The notes below the pieces were generated by a model, which had not been told where the DNA came from, did no database searches, and saw nothing but the letters and a program-made list of their open reading frames with translations. From NCBI GenBank assembly GCA_010094045.1, contig ML986645.1:183743-247742 (forward strand): a DNA stretch of 64,000 nucleotides, given 5' to 3'. This DNA comes from Lojkania enalia. Taxonomy: Eukaryota; Ascomycota; Dothideomycetes; Pleosporales. Positions 22,507-33,728 of the stretch are shown here, piece after piece. Positions within the stretch are counted from its first letter, which is position 1; each line of letters opens with the position of its first letter. The position numbers and the translations under genes were made by a program.

Positions 22507-23409
22507 TCTTCTCCCTATTTGACCCTGCTCACCTCGGATAGAATTAGATTTGATTTTGAAGCCTTTGTTGGAACGGGTTCGCGCTTGTTCCCGGCCGCCG
22601 AACTGACAGGTGACGGGGTCAGCAGCAACATGGTGATATGTGTGTCAAGCCTTCCTACTTGACCCTTCCCTTCTGTGGCTTTTAATGTTCTGGGCGTTTA
22701 CCTTGCACGGAGACGGGAGGCAGAAGCTGCCTGGGGACCAGGAACGGTGTTTGGGAGTAGTCTTGGTGGTATATGGTTCGGCCGCGGATGGCCAACGGAT
22801 GGGATGGCGTACATAACCGCGAGCAAAATGGATCTGAGTGGCTTTTCTTCCGCCTCATTAACACAAAAGACGCCCTGCTTGGGCGTTCCTGCGTCAGATA
22901 TGAGCTGCAGTCCGGTTCCTTCCGAGCAGTTCGGGCGGCAAGTGGGCTCCCATGTGCGCCCGAGGCTCCTCGGCAGCGCATCATATGTCACCCTGTGCGG
23001 CCGCGATTTTTTCGGACGTGAAGGCATATACCAGGCGGAGCGAAGAGTGACGAACGTGAGGAGGCCTGGTATCATGCTATCACCACCACTGTCCTGGGGC
23101 CCCTGTGTCCTCTCCAAAACCAACCGGTACCCCGCCATTGGCCCGTGCCCGACCCCTTCCCCCCACCTGCCCTCGGCCAGCCAACGGGCGAGTCTCGTGG
23201 TCTAAAAAGCTCCTTCCTGCTGCTCTATCAGGAATCTCCCACGCAAATACCCCGAGACTCCCTCACCGCTCCACCTACAACCATTCACCCTCCTCACCTG
23301 TCAGCCCCGTCGTGTCGTCCGTCGAGTACTGCTTCGCTGCCCCTCAATTCGATTCTTTTCCACGCTACCCCTCCTCCTTCGCGGAATAGCTCCCGACCAG
23401 CTCAACAAA
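22507..23409. other. intergenic, hapE 3' side and mdh promoter
   Basis: This 903 bp lies between two genes on the same strand. Open frames occur on both strands through a GC-rich part (22680-23200), with no recognisable protein. The last 200 bp is C/T-rich, the expected 5' leader of the malate dehydrogenase gene. Confidence 0.5.
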
Positions 23410-24709
23410 ATGGTTAAGGCCGTTGTTGCAGGCGCCTCCGGAGGCATTGGGCAGGTAGGGCCGCTGGAACTGAGGGCTTCAGGCCACTGCTGAATCAGGA
23501 CACCAGCCATTGTCCCTCCTACTCAAGGCGTCTCCCCTCATTGACGAGCTCGCCCTCTACGATGTCGTCAACACACCCGGTGTTGCCGCCGATCTGTCGC
23601 ACATTTCCACCCCCGCCGTATAGTTCCCACTCCGGCCCGCCGTGTCAACTGTATACTAAGAAGGAGCAGGCTGTCACCGGCTTCCTACCCGCTGACAATG
23701 GCCTCGAGAAGGCCTTCACCGGCACCGATATCTTCGTGATCCCCGCAGGCATTCCCCGTAAGCCCTTTCGACCGAGCATGCTCGGATATAACCCGCTGAT
23801 CCGCTACAGGCAAGCCTGGCATGACCCGTGATGATCTCTTCAAGATCAACGCTGGCATCGTGCAGGGACTCGTTGAGGGTATTGCGAAATTCGCTCCCAA
23901 GGCGTACATCCTAATCATCTCCAACCCCGTCAACTCAACAGTCCCCATTGCTGCCGAGGTCCTCAAGCGTGCGGGTGTCTTCAATCCCCAGAAGCTTTTC
24001 GGTGTCACTACGCTTGACATTGTTCGCGCCGAGACCTTCGTTGCTGGCATTACTGGAGAGAAGGATCCGGCCAAGACGACTATCCCAGTCATTGGTGGAC
24101 ACTCTGGAGAGACCATTGTCCCTCTCTTCAGCCAGACCAACCCGAAAGTTGAAATCCCAGCTGACCAGCTGGACAAGCTGGTCAACCGTGAGTCCTCATC
24201 TTGAAACAGATTGTATGCCGTATCTGACAAGTCATCAGGCGTACAGTTCGGTGGCGATGAGGTTGTCAAGGCCAAGGACGGTGCTGGCTCTGCCACCCTC
24301 TCCATGGCTTATGCTGGATTCCGGTAAGCATATGATATGATTCAATAGTATATATGTGTAGCTAAACTAGCTTTAGCTTCGCCGAAAAGGTCCTCAAGGC
24401 TGTCAGGGGCGAGAAGGGCATTGTCGAGCCCAGCTTCGTCTACCTTCCTGGTGTTTCCGGTGGTGATGCTATCCAGAAGATCACTGGTCTCGAGTTCTTC
24501 TCTGTACCAATTGAGCTTGGCGTAAGATGACCACTGCTGCAATGCTTCCCTTTGCTAACCCCGCCAAGCCCAACGGTGCCGAAAAGGCTATTGATGTTGT
24601 GAGTAGCGCCAACGACTACGAGAAGAAGCTCCTCGAAGCTTGCTATACTGGCCTGAAGGGCAACATTTCCAAGGGCATCGAATTTGTTCTGAACCCACCA
24701 CCAAAGTGA
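23410..24709 (+). CDS. NAD-dependent malate dehydrogenase, cytosolic type
   Basis: Interconverts malate and oxaloacetate with NAD(H). Seven exons: 23410-23454, 23507-23617, 23670-23757, 23810-24187, 24239-24323, 24377-24521 and 24569-24709; 993 nt, 330 residues, all introns 47-53 nt. The N-terminus [20 protein letters not shown] is the Rossmann glycine loop at residue 8, with no mitochondrial presequence, as in fungal cytosolic MDH. Then [34 protein letters not shown] (substrate Arg), [29 protein letters not shown] and [18 protein letters not shown] (catalytic His). The C-terminus ends PPPK, with no SKL-type peroxisomal signal. It is convergent with TRS33. Exon joins follow homology closely. 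Confidence 0.95.
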
Positions 24710-25097
24710 GTTCGCAGCCTCTAGCGACTGTCATCCATTTGGCCCCGACAAGAATGCTCATATGTGACGGTAGATAGGTTATAGAATAACGTCATGAGTG
24801 ATGAGGTATGGACAAATAAGATGAAATCAACACAATATAGATCACGAATGCGTGCTTGGCTAAGTGAGGGCATCGGGCAAACGAGGATCACATTCTGAGG
24901 TCAGATAGCCCATAATAAAGCTTCTATATGCATATGAATTTCATAATTCAGTGTAATCATGATGATCTTGCCTGCATAATCCTCCCAAAAGCTTGAGGAG
25001 CCAGCAAAATAGCGCCATAACTCCGCCCAATGCCGCTTAAAATCAAGCTCTTCTCATGCCGTGATCAAACAGTATATCGAGCAAACATTTTTCACCC
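24710..25097. other. convergent 3' UTR region of mdh and TRS33
   Basis: 388 bp between two convergent stop codons, A+T-leaning. AATAAA-like sequences (cataataaagc near 24910) fit polyadenylation. No gene is seen. Confidence 0.55.
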
Positions 25098-25965
25098 TCA
25101 TGGTTTGGCTCCCACCGTCCGTATCTGGAACGTCGCCGACGGTAACCCACTCGTCTCTGCCTGCACTGTAGCCTGAATGCCCAGCGCAGCAAGACTTCCT
25201 CTTATCACACCAGCCGGGAAATACAAAAATGGCTGCGCCCTCGCGAGACTATTCATCACTGCGACATCACCAGCCACCAAACTCCCACCTCCTCCACCTC
25301 CACCTCCTGCCCCTACCCCCGCTCCATGAGCACTGGTACCATGCGCCACATGATCGAATTTCTTGGTATCGAAACTCATGCGGGACAGCGGCTTGAAGGA
25401 GTTATCTGTCAGGACGTAGATGCCGCGATGGTTGGTTTTCAGATTGTCGATTTGCTTACGGAAGAGTAGGGTCCAGAGGTCTTTGCAAAGGAACTTTATG
25501 ATGTCGAGAGGGGAGGTGGGGCGGGGTTTGTCGCGGGAGAAACTATTCCATAAGTTAAAATGGTTAAAATATACATATATATATATATATATACGCATGA
25601 ACAGGACTGAAAGATCTAGGAAGCGAGAAGAGGAGACGAGGTAAACCATACCGCTCAACAACCCCCAATCCAACCCGATACCCCAGGCTTTCCAGCCGGT
25701 GGAAAACAGATTCGCGCGCTTCTTCCTCGTCGATGGTTCCATTTCCTAGACCGTCTAGTGTTCCACGGCCGAGGGAGGGCGTGGAGGAGGGGGAGGGAGG
25801 GTTTCGGTTTAACCAGGTTTCTTCGCGGTGGGCGAGGTCGGCGGTTATGCGGTAAGCGAGGGGGACAAGTTCGATGAGGAGAAAGTCCAGGGCTGAGGCA
25901 TTGAGGAGGGTGGATGTTGGGTCGGTGTAGGATTGGGGGTCTATAGGGGGGTTGGGGGTGGCCAT
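25098..25965 (-). CDS. TRS33: TRAPP complex subunit Trs33 (TRAPPC6)
   Basis: Bet3-family subunit of the TRAPP tethering complexes that activate Ypt/Rab GTPases in ER-Golgi and endosomal traffic. Exons 25965-25652 and 25542-25098 give 759 nt, 252 residues. The fold is recognisable from LNASALDFLLIELVPLAYRI (about residue 21) through HRLESLGYRVGLGVVERFSR, SPLDIIKFLCKDLWTLLFRK and QIDNLKTNHRGIYVLTDNSF. The C-terminal part carries MSFDTKKF, FPAGVIRGSLAALGIQATVQ and SGLPSATFQIRT. Two low-complexity insertions are longer than in yeast: a Pro/Ser loop at about 50-70 and a Gly-rich loop (GAGVGAGGGGGGGGSL) at about 190. The 109 nt intron contains a (TA)n microsatellite. Cytosolic face of Golgi membranes. 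Confidence 0.93.
25575..25593. repeat. (TA)n microsatellite inside the TRS33 intron
   Basis: About nine uninterrupted AT dinucleotides lie within the only intron of TRS33, between its acceptor and branch region. It is likely length-polymorphic between strains. Confidence 0.9.
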
Positions 25966-26497
25966 TTTTGAGGGTATGATTCCGAGGATTGGTTGCGGGG
26001 ATGGTTAAGGTTTTGGAGGGGGGGTTTTGCGGTTGGTGGATTTGGGATTGGATTGGATGCTATATGTTAATGGATGGCTGCTGGACGAGCATTACTTCTT
26101 TTTGGAATTTGGCGGAAGTGTACGTGGTGGTAGGACGCAATTGTCGTGGGGAGCTTGGAGTGGTGGTGAGCATGCATGACTCGCGAAGCTGGGATGCTTG
26201 GCGGGCTTCCCGATCTGGAAAATTCGAGATGAATTCACGATGCGGACACTTGGACGAAACACGCAGGATTATGCACTTTAAATTCGAAGATGATAGATGG
26301 AGAGTTGTTACTAACTATATGCTAACAACTCTTTTTCTACATTACAACGCTACCATCATTGCTTGAAATTACTCACCATATCCACATGAAGAAAGCCCAA
26401 CACCACCTAAGCCGCACCTAGCTAGCATTTTACTATTGAAGATGGCAATAGCGAAAATCCATCGGGACAAGTAAAGCACCACAAGTTCCCTATCATT
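25966..26497. other. intergenic, no gene seen
   Basis: This 532 bp should carry the TRS33 promoter next to G-rich sequence (GGGGGG runs near 26015-26040) and the 3' side of the hypothetical gene. No feature is recognised. Confidence 0.5.
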
Positions 26498-27037
26498 TCA
26501 CATTCTTTTACCCACCACAATATGCAACAACATTCGCGCCTCGTCCCTCCCAGCCCTCAACCCATGCCTACGCATAGCGCTAATCCTCATGTCCATGTGT
26601 ACATATGACCACGCCAGATCACCCATTGAGTAATTTAGGACCGTAATATCATACTCGATTGCCCTCGGCACCACTTGCACAACAACATCCCTAACCTTCA
26701 TATTCCCAGCAACAGCGGCGCGGAAACTAGAGAGGCGAGACGCCTTGCCTACGGTGATATGGGCTTTTATAAGGCTGGTGGGGATGATGAGGACTTCGTC
26801 CCGAGATAGACGTGGTGAGGTGTAGGAAGCAAATGGGACGGTTAGTTGATGGACGGGGAAAGGCTCTGTGACTGTGTGGCGCTCGTATCTATCATGCTCG
26901 ACGCTCTGGTAAGAAAACTCAGAGTAACTGTCGCATTTAGTGCGTTGGGAGATGGAGGAAAAGCGGTGGGAGTGATGGAAGTGGCGGGAGTGGCGCCGGA
27001 AATGATTGCTAGCTCTGCGAAGAAAGGGCGAGAACAT
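26498..27037 (-). CDS. hypothetical protein, 179 residues
   Basis: Uninterrupted frame starting at an ATG and ending MLLHIVVGKRM. The N-terminus is His/Arg/Ser-rich (RRASNHFRRHSRHFHHSHRF), which could be a mitochondrial presequence or a composition artefact. The central part (DEVLIIPTSLIKAHITVGKA and VVQVVPRAIEYDITVLNYSM) has alternating hydrophobicity like a beta-rich domain. I recognise no family. The lack of stops over 540 nt in a region with 45-50% GC gives modest support. Confidence 0.4.
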   Translation of the reverse strand: MFSPFLRRASNHFRRHSRHFHHSHRFSSISQRTKCDSYSEFSYQSVEHDRYERHTVTEPFPVHQLTVPFASYTSPRLSRDEVLIIPTSLIKAHITVGKASRLSSFRAAVAGNMKVRDVVVQVVPRAIEYDITVLNYSMGDLAWSYVHMDMRISAMRRHGLRAGRDEARMLLHIVVGKRM

Positions 27038-27479
27038 TGGAGATTGATGTTAGGCTTGTGAGGAAGAATATAGTATGAGTTCGCGATTATGTACTCTGCT
27101 AAGAATTGATCTGGTTCTCGCGGTAATATATATATACGTATTGCGCAGATAGCAAATACATGCATGCGGCCTGGAGTTTTACGGACAGTATAAGGTAGAT
27201 TTGACGTATGCCCCTAGAGAAAGAAAGGCTGTGAAGTGGTATGATTGCTATTGGCAAATTCTGAAAGAATGTACGAAAATCACATACAAGAGAAGAGCAA
27301 TGTTAAGGCCTGCTGGAATGACCGCGAATTTCGAGAACAAGATGGATCAGGGCACAAGAACCGGGGGTCAAACGTTATTTCACGCAAGCTCAGGAGAATG
27401 GAGCGAGCAATACTCCTATTTTGAAATGCTACATTTCGAACCAACCATTTGTCTAATATTTCTGAGCCCAAAGAGTAGC
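27038..27479. other. intergenic, no gene seen
   Basis: 442 bp downstream of ADI1. A short A+T run with TATATATA occurs near 27127. Open frames here lack resemblance to proteins. Confidence 0.5.
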
Positions 27480-28112
27480 TCAATGGACAGCAGCGGTATC
27501 CCTCTGCCTAAGGTAGTCCAATCTGAACTGATTTTTGTCTGTCTCTTCGCCGCGGTTCAGCGGAGTCCACTTTGGTTCCTCCTTGAAAAGTCGCATAGCC
27601 TTGGTATACTTTATTTAATTCAGCGGGAGAGTAGAGTGATAGGTTATTCAGCACTCACGTTTTGGGTGTCGGTAGTGAAGCGGTGGTAGATGCCAGCAGG
27701 CATAATCATGAGGTCATGCTTCTCTAGTTTGATCCTAATCCAATCATCGCCCTCGCTGCGGACGTCAAAGAAGCCTCCGCCGTCCAACAGGTACCGGATT
27801 TCTTCATCCTCGTGGAGGTGCTCATTGAAGAACATCTTGACCTTCTCCTCGTAGACATCACCCAGTGTCTGGGGGGAGATGGTTATTTCATCTCGGTTCT
27901 TGTAGTCCCTTGATGCGGCCAGAGCATTCACATCTTCTACATTGGGGTAGTTGAAGTACAAGATGCCAAGCTTGGATAGATATTCCGGGCTAACTTCGCG
28001 ACCAGAATCGTGGGGCTCGCGCTGGTCACCCTATACTGAAAATCAGCAACTTGCGAAAATTTTGAGGTGCGCGCGACCATACTGGAAGGTCATCGAACCA
28101 GTAGGCTTTCAT
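27480..28112 (-). CDS. ADI1: acireductone dioxygenase (methionine salvage)
   Basis: Oxidises 1,2-dihydroxy-3-keto-5-methylthiopentene to the 2-oxo acid precursor of methionine (Fe form) in the methionine salvage pathway. Three exons: 28112-28083 (30 nt), 28030-27659 and 27608-27480; 531 nt, 176 residues. Exon 1 encodes [10 protein letters not shown], matching the family start, and joins [18 protein letters not shown]. The cupin metal site is [12 protein letters not shown]: His81, His83 and Glu87, with the fourth ligand His126 in PAGIYHRF. The C-terminal exon gives [20 protein letters not shown], conserved in the family. Intron 2 (50 nt) ends in the weaker acceptor AAAG, chosen by frame and homology. 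Length is normal; cytosolic or nuclear. Confidence 0.95.
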
Positions 28113-28790
28113 ATTGCAATCCTTTATGAGTGCTTCAAAGTTGGAGAGTATTAAAGGAGATTTTCCACGCCTTCGATATGAGAGTCAAACAACAAATATA
28201 TTGTAGCAGCGCGTTGCACGTGGTCTAGCTTCAAATGGCGTCATAGCGATTATTCAGCAAATAGCTTCGCTACTCTAATATTGCTATTTGCTAGCTCTAG
28301 TAAAGAAACACCGAGACTATACATGGGAATAAGGATTCCATTAAAATCGGTCAAAAATGATTTGCTGTGTTTTGAGCTTGCTGATGGCGTCTTTCTTGGA
28401 GAGCAGCTCGGCTCCATTGACACCCCACATTTACGAGTTGAAACGCGGTATGAGATCTGCATGCTTAAATCTCACCTTTAACCGTTTCTCTCATAGGACT
28501 TTCATAAGCGTCTTAGGAACATGTTGCATGGATTTTGCAATATCGGTGTCCGCGTTTCAAGAGTTCGCAGCTCTTGAAACCACATAGCCACACTCCCAGT
28601 ACTACCGCAATTATGCCCGAGTTTCTAAGCTGATGACAGGTAGTAGCATGGCACTTCTATTCCTTAGTCAACAATTCACAGGCTTTTCTGTGGCTCGTAA
28701 ATCCTCTCTGGTATAGATACTCAATGGTATCCATAGTGGGTGGAATGTGACATCACCGGAGCTGTCGTGATGATGCGGTAGCGGTCCACC
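28113..28790. other. intergenic, no gene seen
   Basis: 678 bp between ADI1 and the phosducin-like gene, both on the minus strand. It should hold the ADI1 promoter and the PLP1 3' UTR. Short frames on both strands show no resemblance to known proteins. Confidence 0.5.
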
Positions 28791-29546
28791 TCAGTCCCAG
28801 TCATCATCATCATCATCATCCTCCTCCGTCTTCGCAGCCTTCTTGTTGGCGGTAGCTCTCTGATCGTCCTCTTCGCTGACCTTACTTCTCACTAAGACAG
28901 TTGCGCGGATCAATCTGGCTTCCAAGTCTCTTGTGGTGAAGTTGTCGGGCGTCCGACCAAGGCCTTCAAAGCCAACAATTCTATCCACGCCAATGCCATC
29001 AATAAAAGCAATGACGCAAGGAAGGACCTGAATCTTGAGTTTTGTGACGAGAAAGGGGCAATTGTCTACGTTGATCCGGAGAAGGCGAGCCTCATAATGC
29101 GCCGGGGCGAGAGACTGAATTTAAAAGTCAGACGGGACGAGAAAGAGAGGAAAGGGATATAGGCAGATTGGCCGACATTATAGAGGGATAAGCTACTAAG
29201 TCATAGCCGTTACATCTTCTTTCCTCCAACTTACTTCAAGATGTGTATCCATGATTCTGCACCGGTTGAAGTCTGGTTTGAAGAAATGGACGACGCACGC
29301 CTTCGTGCTGGTGGTGATATCCATGAGGATTTTCTCATCCTTGATCTCAACGTAGGTTCCAGTCCCGCTTTCTTTTAACTGCCGAGCTCTATCAAATTCT
29401 GCATGGAGCTGCTGTAGTCGCTGTTCTCGAAATGCATCTAGGTCAGAGTCGTCTTCTAAGGCTGCTATCAGGGCGTCCTCATCTGAATCGTCGTCTTTAG
29501 TGGCGCTGTCCACCAGAGCTGCAACTTTTGGATCAATCTCGGCCAT
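28791..29546 (-). CDS. PLP1: phosducin-like / TXNDC9-type thioredoxin-fold protein
   Basis: Cytosolic co-chaperone family (yeast Plp1, human TXNDC9) that modulates the CCT chaperonin in tubulin and actin folding. Exons 29546-29235 and 29114-28791 give 636 nt, 211 residues, over a 120 nt intron. The N-terminal half is acidic-helical: DDDSDEDALIAALEDDSDLD then AFREQRLQQLHAEFDRARQL. The thioredoxin-like domain follows from GTGTYVEIKDEKILMDIT, CVVHFFKPDFNRCRIMDTHL, LAPAHYEARLLRINVDNCPF and LVTKLKIQVLPCVIAFIDG. The active-site CxxC is replaced by FNRCRIMD, as expected for the redox-inactive family. The last residues are a poly-acidic tail (EEDDDDDDDWD). The start at 29546 is preferred over an in-frame upstream ATG at 29615 because the family begins near here. 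Confidence 0.93.
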
Positions 29547-30175
29547 GTCGACGAGATGCAGCGTGATAGAGGCTGGCTGAATGTGACTGAATGATAGAAA
29601 GGCGTTGTGGGCCAAGGGGATGCCGCGCCAAATCTAGGTCGAAAGAGACTAGCTAATCACGTGAATTGGACCCTGGTATCCGCGATTGGAATTCGGGCAC
29701 GCGAGCTTTATCGAAAATTTAGCACCGGCACGATGCGGCTGAAGATGGGCTTCTCAAAAATGTCTTCTGGCACGGCAGCTAAAAGTAATAATGGGACGGC
29801 CAGTTCGTTTAAGGTGACGCTTACCCGTGAGGCTTACGAGGCGTTGCGCGGCGGATGATTGACAAGGGGGTTCTTGGCAGATTCGCCAGCGTAAAATTAA
29901 ACATGTGCAAGCCAGGAGCGCGACTCTAACCCGGTCCCGTCCCTCTACCGCCGACTCCTTGCGTGTTCTCTGCGCGCGACCTAATTCTTTTCTTTGTGGG
30001 ATTCGCCTGCTTCCTGCTTTACCACCAACTTGTCCGGTGCTTCGTCACTTCCTGCCGTCTACCTGTCCTCAGGCCGGCTGTCCGCTCCCTTCATCCAACC
30101 ATACGTGGTTCCTTAAGTTCAGTCCCCCCTTGCGCGTTACCAGGGCACATTCGTTGAACCCTACCGACCGCTACA
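29547..30175. promoter_or_regulatory. PLP1/GDP-mannose transporter divergent region
   Basis: 629 bp between divergent starts. The right third (29930-30170) is pyrimidine-rich, as in fungal 5' leaders. A short + strand frame at 29607-29858 shows no recognisable protein. No specific site is assigned. Confidence 0.45.
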
Positions 30176-31484
30176 ATGGCCGACGATAAAAAGAGAGATG
30201 ATTTCAAGATTGATATTCCCGGTGGCGAGAAGTCCTTCAACCGGGCTCCTTCACCCATAATGCGCCCCCCTCAGAAGCACCACCACAATGCGCTCACCGA
30301 GAATCCCATGCTATCTATTGTCGCCTACTGCGGCTCGTCTATTCTGATGACCACGACCAACAAATATGTCCTGTCTGGCGTCGATTTCAACCTCAACTTC
30401 TTCCTGCTTTGCGTCCAGGTAACCAACGTCAGCTTGAAGATTACATGGGCTCAGCTAATCAGGTCGCAGTCAATCGTTTGCATCATTGCGATCCAGAGTT
30501 GCAAGAGCTTCGGCTGGATCAACTATAGGGACTTCAGCAGCGATGAAGCAAAGAAATGTGAGTAGGCTCTCCAGACGAGTTGAAGGCGCAAGCGCTAATT
30601 CAGCTCCAGGGTTCCCCATTTCCCTCCTCCTCATCGGCATGATCTACACGAGCACTAAGGCCCTCAAATTTCTCTCGATTCCCGTCTATACCATTTTCAA
30701 GAACCTTACAATCATTCTAATTGCATATGGAGAGGTTCTCTGGTTCGGTGGCTCAGTCACGCCAATGGCACTATTCTCGTTCGGTCTAATGGTTTTGAGC
30801 TCCATAATCGCGGCATGGGCTGATATTCAGCACGCTTTATCCAGCTTTGGAGAGGCTTCTAATGAGGCCAGCGAAGCCATCTCCACCTTGAATGCTGGAT
30901 ACCTCTGGATGATGATCAACTGTCTTTGCACAGCCACTTATGTTTTGGGCATGAGGAAGCGCATCAAGTTGACTAACTTCAAGGACTTTGACAGTGAGAT
31001 TCGCCGTAGAAATCATAAGTAATATCTTGCTAATTGTATTCTAGCCATGTACTACAACAATCTCCTCACCATCCCAATTCTATTGGCTGCCTCCCTTTTC
31101 GTTGAGGACTGGTCGTCTACCAACATCGCGAAGAACTTCCCGGCTGACAAGCGCAACCCGTTGTTCATTGCTATGCTCTTTTCGGGTCTCTCCACGGTCT
31201 TTATTTCGTACACTTCTGCCTGGTGTGTCCGCGTCACTTCATCTACGACCTACTCCATGGTCGGCGCACTGAACAAGCTTCCCATCGCTATCAGCGGTTT
31301 AGTCTTCTTCGACGCTCCTGTCACATTTGGGAGTGTCTCCGCTATCTTTGTTGGGTTCATCAGTGGTATCGTCTATGCTGTTGCCAAGATTCGACAAAAC
31401 ACAAAGCCAAAGGATGCCCTCCCAACACACAGCGGTCCGGTGAGCGCAAGTTCTCAGAGTATGAGGGATGGCCTCAAATCATAG
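30176..31484 (+). CDS. VRG4: Golgi GDP-mannose transporter
   Basis: Nucleotide-sugar/GMP antiporter that supplies GDP-mannose to the Golgi lumen for mannosylation of N- and O-glycans, mannan and GPI-linked lipids. Exons 30176-30418, 30470-30557, 30610-30993 and 31045-31484; 1,155 nt, 384 residues, introns 51-52 nt. The N-terminal ~40 residues are cytosolic and polar. About ten hydrophobic segments follow, beginning [20 protein letters not shown] and ending [22 protein letters not shown] sequence. The substrate-binding motif GALNK is present at about 312-316 ([13 protein letters not shown]), and FFLLCVQSIVCII and [13 protein letters not shown] are strongly conserved. The C-terminal tail is Ser-rich. 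The gene is normally essential in fungi. Confidence 0.95.
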
Positions 31485-32351
31485 TCCAAATCCTTGCCAG
31501 ACATTCAATTTTGCATAAAGGCGTCACTTGGCCATTTATCGTTATGCGGAACATCTGCCTAGGCGCATGTTCCACTTCTCTGCGTCGCTGGATCGATTTC
31601 ATTGAAAGCGGCTATTTTCTACAATCCAAGTATTCAAATTTCGTAGGTCTTGTTCTTGTTCTTCGTATATTCTACGGTTTCATCAACTTTCAAACATTTC
31701 TTAGAATTGGGCGGCGTCCGGTTTCTGATGTGCCTGGTCCTCCACGTGAGTTATTGGAGTGACAACGATGAGAAGGCGCTCTCCAATGTGTCATGGCAAA
31801 GGCATGTATATGCTAGTATAGTTAATTGAGTCGAGAACTGCTCGCAATGTTGTCAATTTTCGCTTGTTGAAATCCTGTTCACAATTTCACTGTCATATCA
31901 CGCGCTCACATGAGCATTACGGAATCGCCACGACCAACAGCCAAACAAAGAATAATGTTTATTTTAGTCACGCACCCTTTTATTCTCAGGTGGGCATACA
32001 AATAATATTCTTCAATAGTATGGCCTCGTTCTGCTTTGTCCTCTGTCTTAAGATTTATTGTTTCACACAATGCGATTGTGCGGGCGGGCTCACCACCAAA
32101 TATATCCATACAAAGGCACGATGACATCGACCTCCCTACATCCCACGGTCCAAATATGCTTCTTCCATCTCCTTGTCATCTAACCCTCAACTTGAATCAT
32201 CAGAGTCTACTCTTGTCTCTGCATTTTAAGAGATAGAAACGCGGACAAGCATCAACGATATTACTTTCCACAGCTGCTTTCAGTCAACAATTCTTATGTA
32301 TATATTTCTCTACTACCTAAGGATATATTCATTAACTGGACAGCAATAAAA
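31485..32351. other. intergenic, no gene seen
   Basis: 867 bp following the transporter. The frame continuing past its stop has no resemblance to a protein. A pyrimidine-rich block before 32352 fits the 5' leader of the next gene. Confidence 0.5.
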
Positions 32352-33728
32352 ATGGTCAAAGAGGACGGTTTCCGGCTTCGCGGCCATCCACTTGCCGTCG
32401 AAGCCGCCGAATTCCGGGACGATGGTTACCACGGCGGACCAGTTGTGCTCACAGAAGTCCAAAATCCCGTGGCACAATCTAAGTTTGATTTCAAAGCGCT
32501 TCTCGCCGAAGCCGAACAAGGAGATGCATCCCTTGCAACCAAGGGGCATAGCAACACCCTCCCCACGGCCGACAATCCAGAATCGCAGCACCCAGAAACC
32601 TATGATCCAAATGCTCCGTTGCTCTCACTCGAAAGCCTCCTCTCTAAAATCCGAAGCATGAATCAGTACGCAGACCCGAGAGACGCGATGCCAATTTACG
32701 AGCATAATCCCCACTTGCTGGAGCACATGCTCTCTGGCGCACCATACTGTATCTCAACATGCGAGAAATGCAGTCCGTACCGTACCTGCCGGCAGCATCG
32801 CGAGGTGCTGCAACTCGCCACCTCAGTCTCGCTGTGCCCGCATAAGCGTATAGTACTGTACTGGGCGGTCAACGACCCCGTAAACCGGCGCGGAAGCTGG
32901 AAATTGGAGATAAAGGATTACACGGTGCGGGACGAGGAGTTTAGAATGGAGCATCGGGGTTGTAATGTCCCGAGGCCGAGCGAGCGAGTGGGCGTGTTGG
33001 CGAAAAGGGTAGTGGCGGAACTGAGGAGTGAGGGTATGTGGGGAAGTGAGAGGAGGGCGGTGGATGAGATTCATGGACTATTGGGGGCGTGGGAGTTTGC
33101 GAGATTGGAGAGAATGGAGAGGGAAGAGCGGAGGAGGAAGGCAGAGCTTGGGAGGGTAGAAAGGGCACGGGGAGCGAAGAAGACGGAGAGAAAGGACATG
33201 GAGGCATCGAGGAATCTTGCGGAGACGCTGAGGCCAGTAGAGGATATGGAGAAGAAGGAAATGCGGCGGGGGCAGTCGGTGAAGCGGAAGCGCTCGAGCT
33301 CTCGAAGTGTCGAAGACGGCGAGATTGTCGAGCCATACGTCAACAAGACTCGCCAGGAATCGAAATCTTCCATGTCTCGCCGTTCTTCTAAGGGAAGCTT
33401 GCCGGGGCTCGAACACGACAAGCCGTCTATCAAGAAGGCTGGTGGAGACTCTGAATCTTCGACTTCGCCTTATCCATCTAGGGGAAGTTCGCCGGCCTCA
33501 GTACCTTCAACACCTGGCCCCGCTACCCCATCCACCGCCAATATTACCCCTCCCAGAACTCCCAAGAAAGTTCATTTTATGCCCGAGGAAGAGGCAAGGC
33601 CGGTATTAGACCACGAACGCAGGCACTCCGGTCAAAGGTATAATCTACGAACCAGGCCAACTGAAGACGAGCTCGACTACGAAGACAGAGACATTGAGGA
33701 AGAAAATTGGGCGCTTAGCGGAAGATAA
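32352..33728 (+). CDS. unknown Cys/His-containing, basic, disordered protein
   Basis: Single-exon frame of 458 residues, not recognised. Residues about 120-180 contain a possible zinc site: SGAPYCISTCEKCSPYRTC, then RQH, with a second Cys-His pair in VSLCPHKR. Residues about 230-300 are a highly charged helix (RLERMEREERRRKAELGRVE, then RARGAKKTERKDME), probably coiled coil. A bipartite nuclear signal follows (RGQSVKRKRSSSRS). The last 130 residues are Ser/Pro/Thr-rich disorder with PRTPKKVHFMPEEE, an RVxF-like KVHF element often seen in PP1-binding proteins. Strong codon structure over 1.4 kb supports a real gene, probably nuclear. Function is not assigned. Confidence 0.75.
   Translation: MVKEDGFRLRGHPLAVEAAEFRDDGYHGGPVVLTEVQNPVAQSKFDFKALLAEAEQGDASLATKGHSNTLPTADNPESQHPETYDPNAPLLSLESLLSKIRSMNQYADPRDAMPIYEHNPHLLEHMLSGAPYCISTCEKCSPYRTCRQHREVLQLATSVSLCPHKRIVLYWAVNDPVNRRGSWKLEIKDYTVRDEEFRMEHRGCNVPRPSERVGVLAKRVVAELRSEGMWGSERRAVDEIHGLLGAWEFARLERMEREERRRKAELGRVERARGAKKTERKDMEASRNLAETLRPVEDMEKKEMRRGQSVKRKRSSSRSVEDGEIVEPYVNKTRQESKSSMSRRSSKGSLPGLEHDKPSIKKAGGDSESSTSPYPSRGSSPASVPSTPGPATPSTANITPPRTPKKVHFMPEEEARPVLDHERRHSGQRYNLRTRPTEDELDYEDRDIEEENWALSGR

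Noticed and set aside
22675..23205. 176-codon frame between hapE and mdh
   Set aside because: Antisense frames of similar length coexist and no family motif is present.
29607..29858. 83-codon + strand frame between PLP1 and the GDP-mannose transporter
   Set aside because: Lies in a divergent promoter region and its translation resembles nothing.
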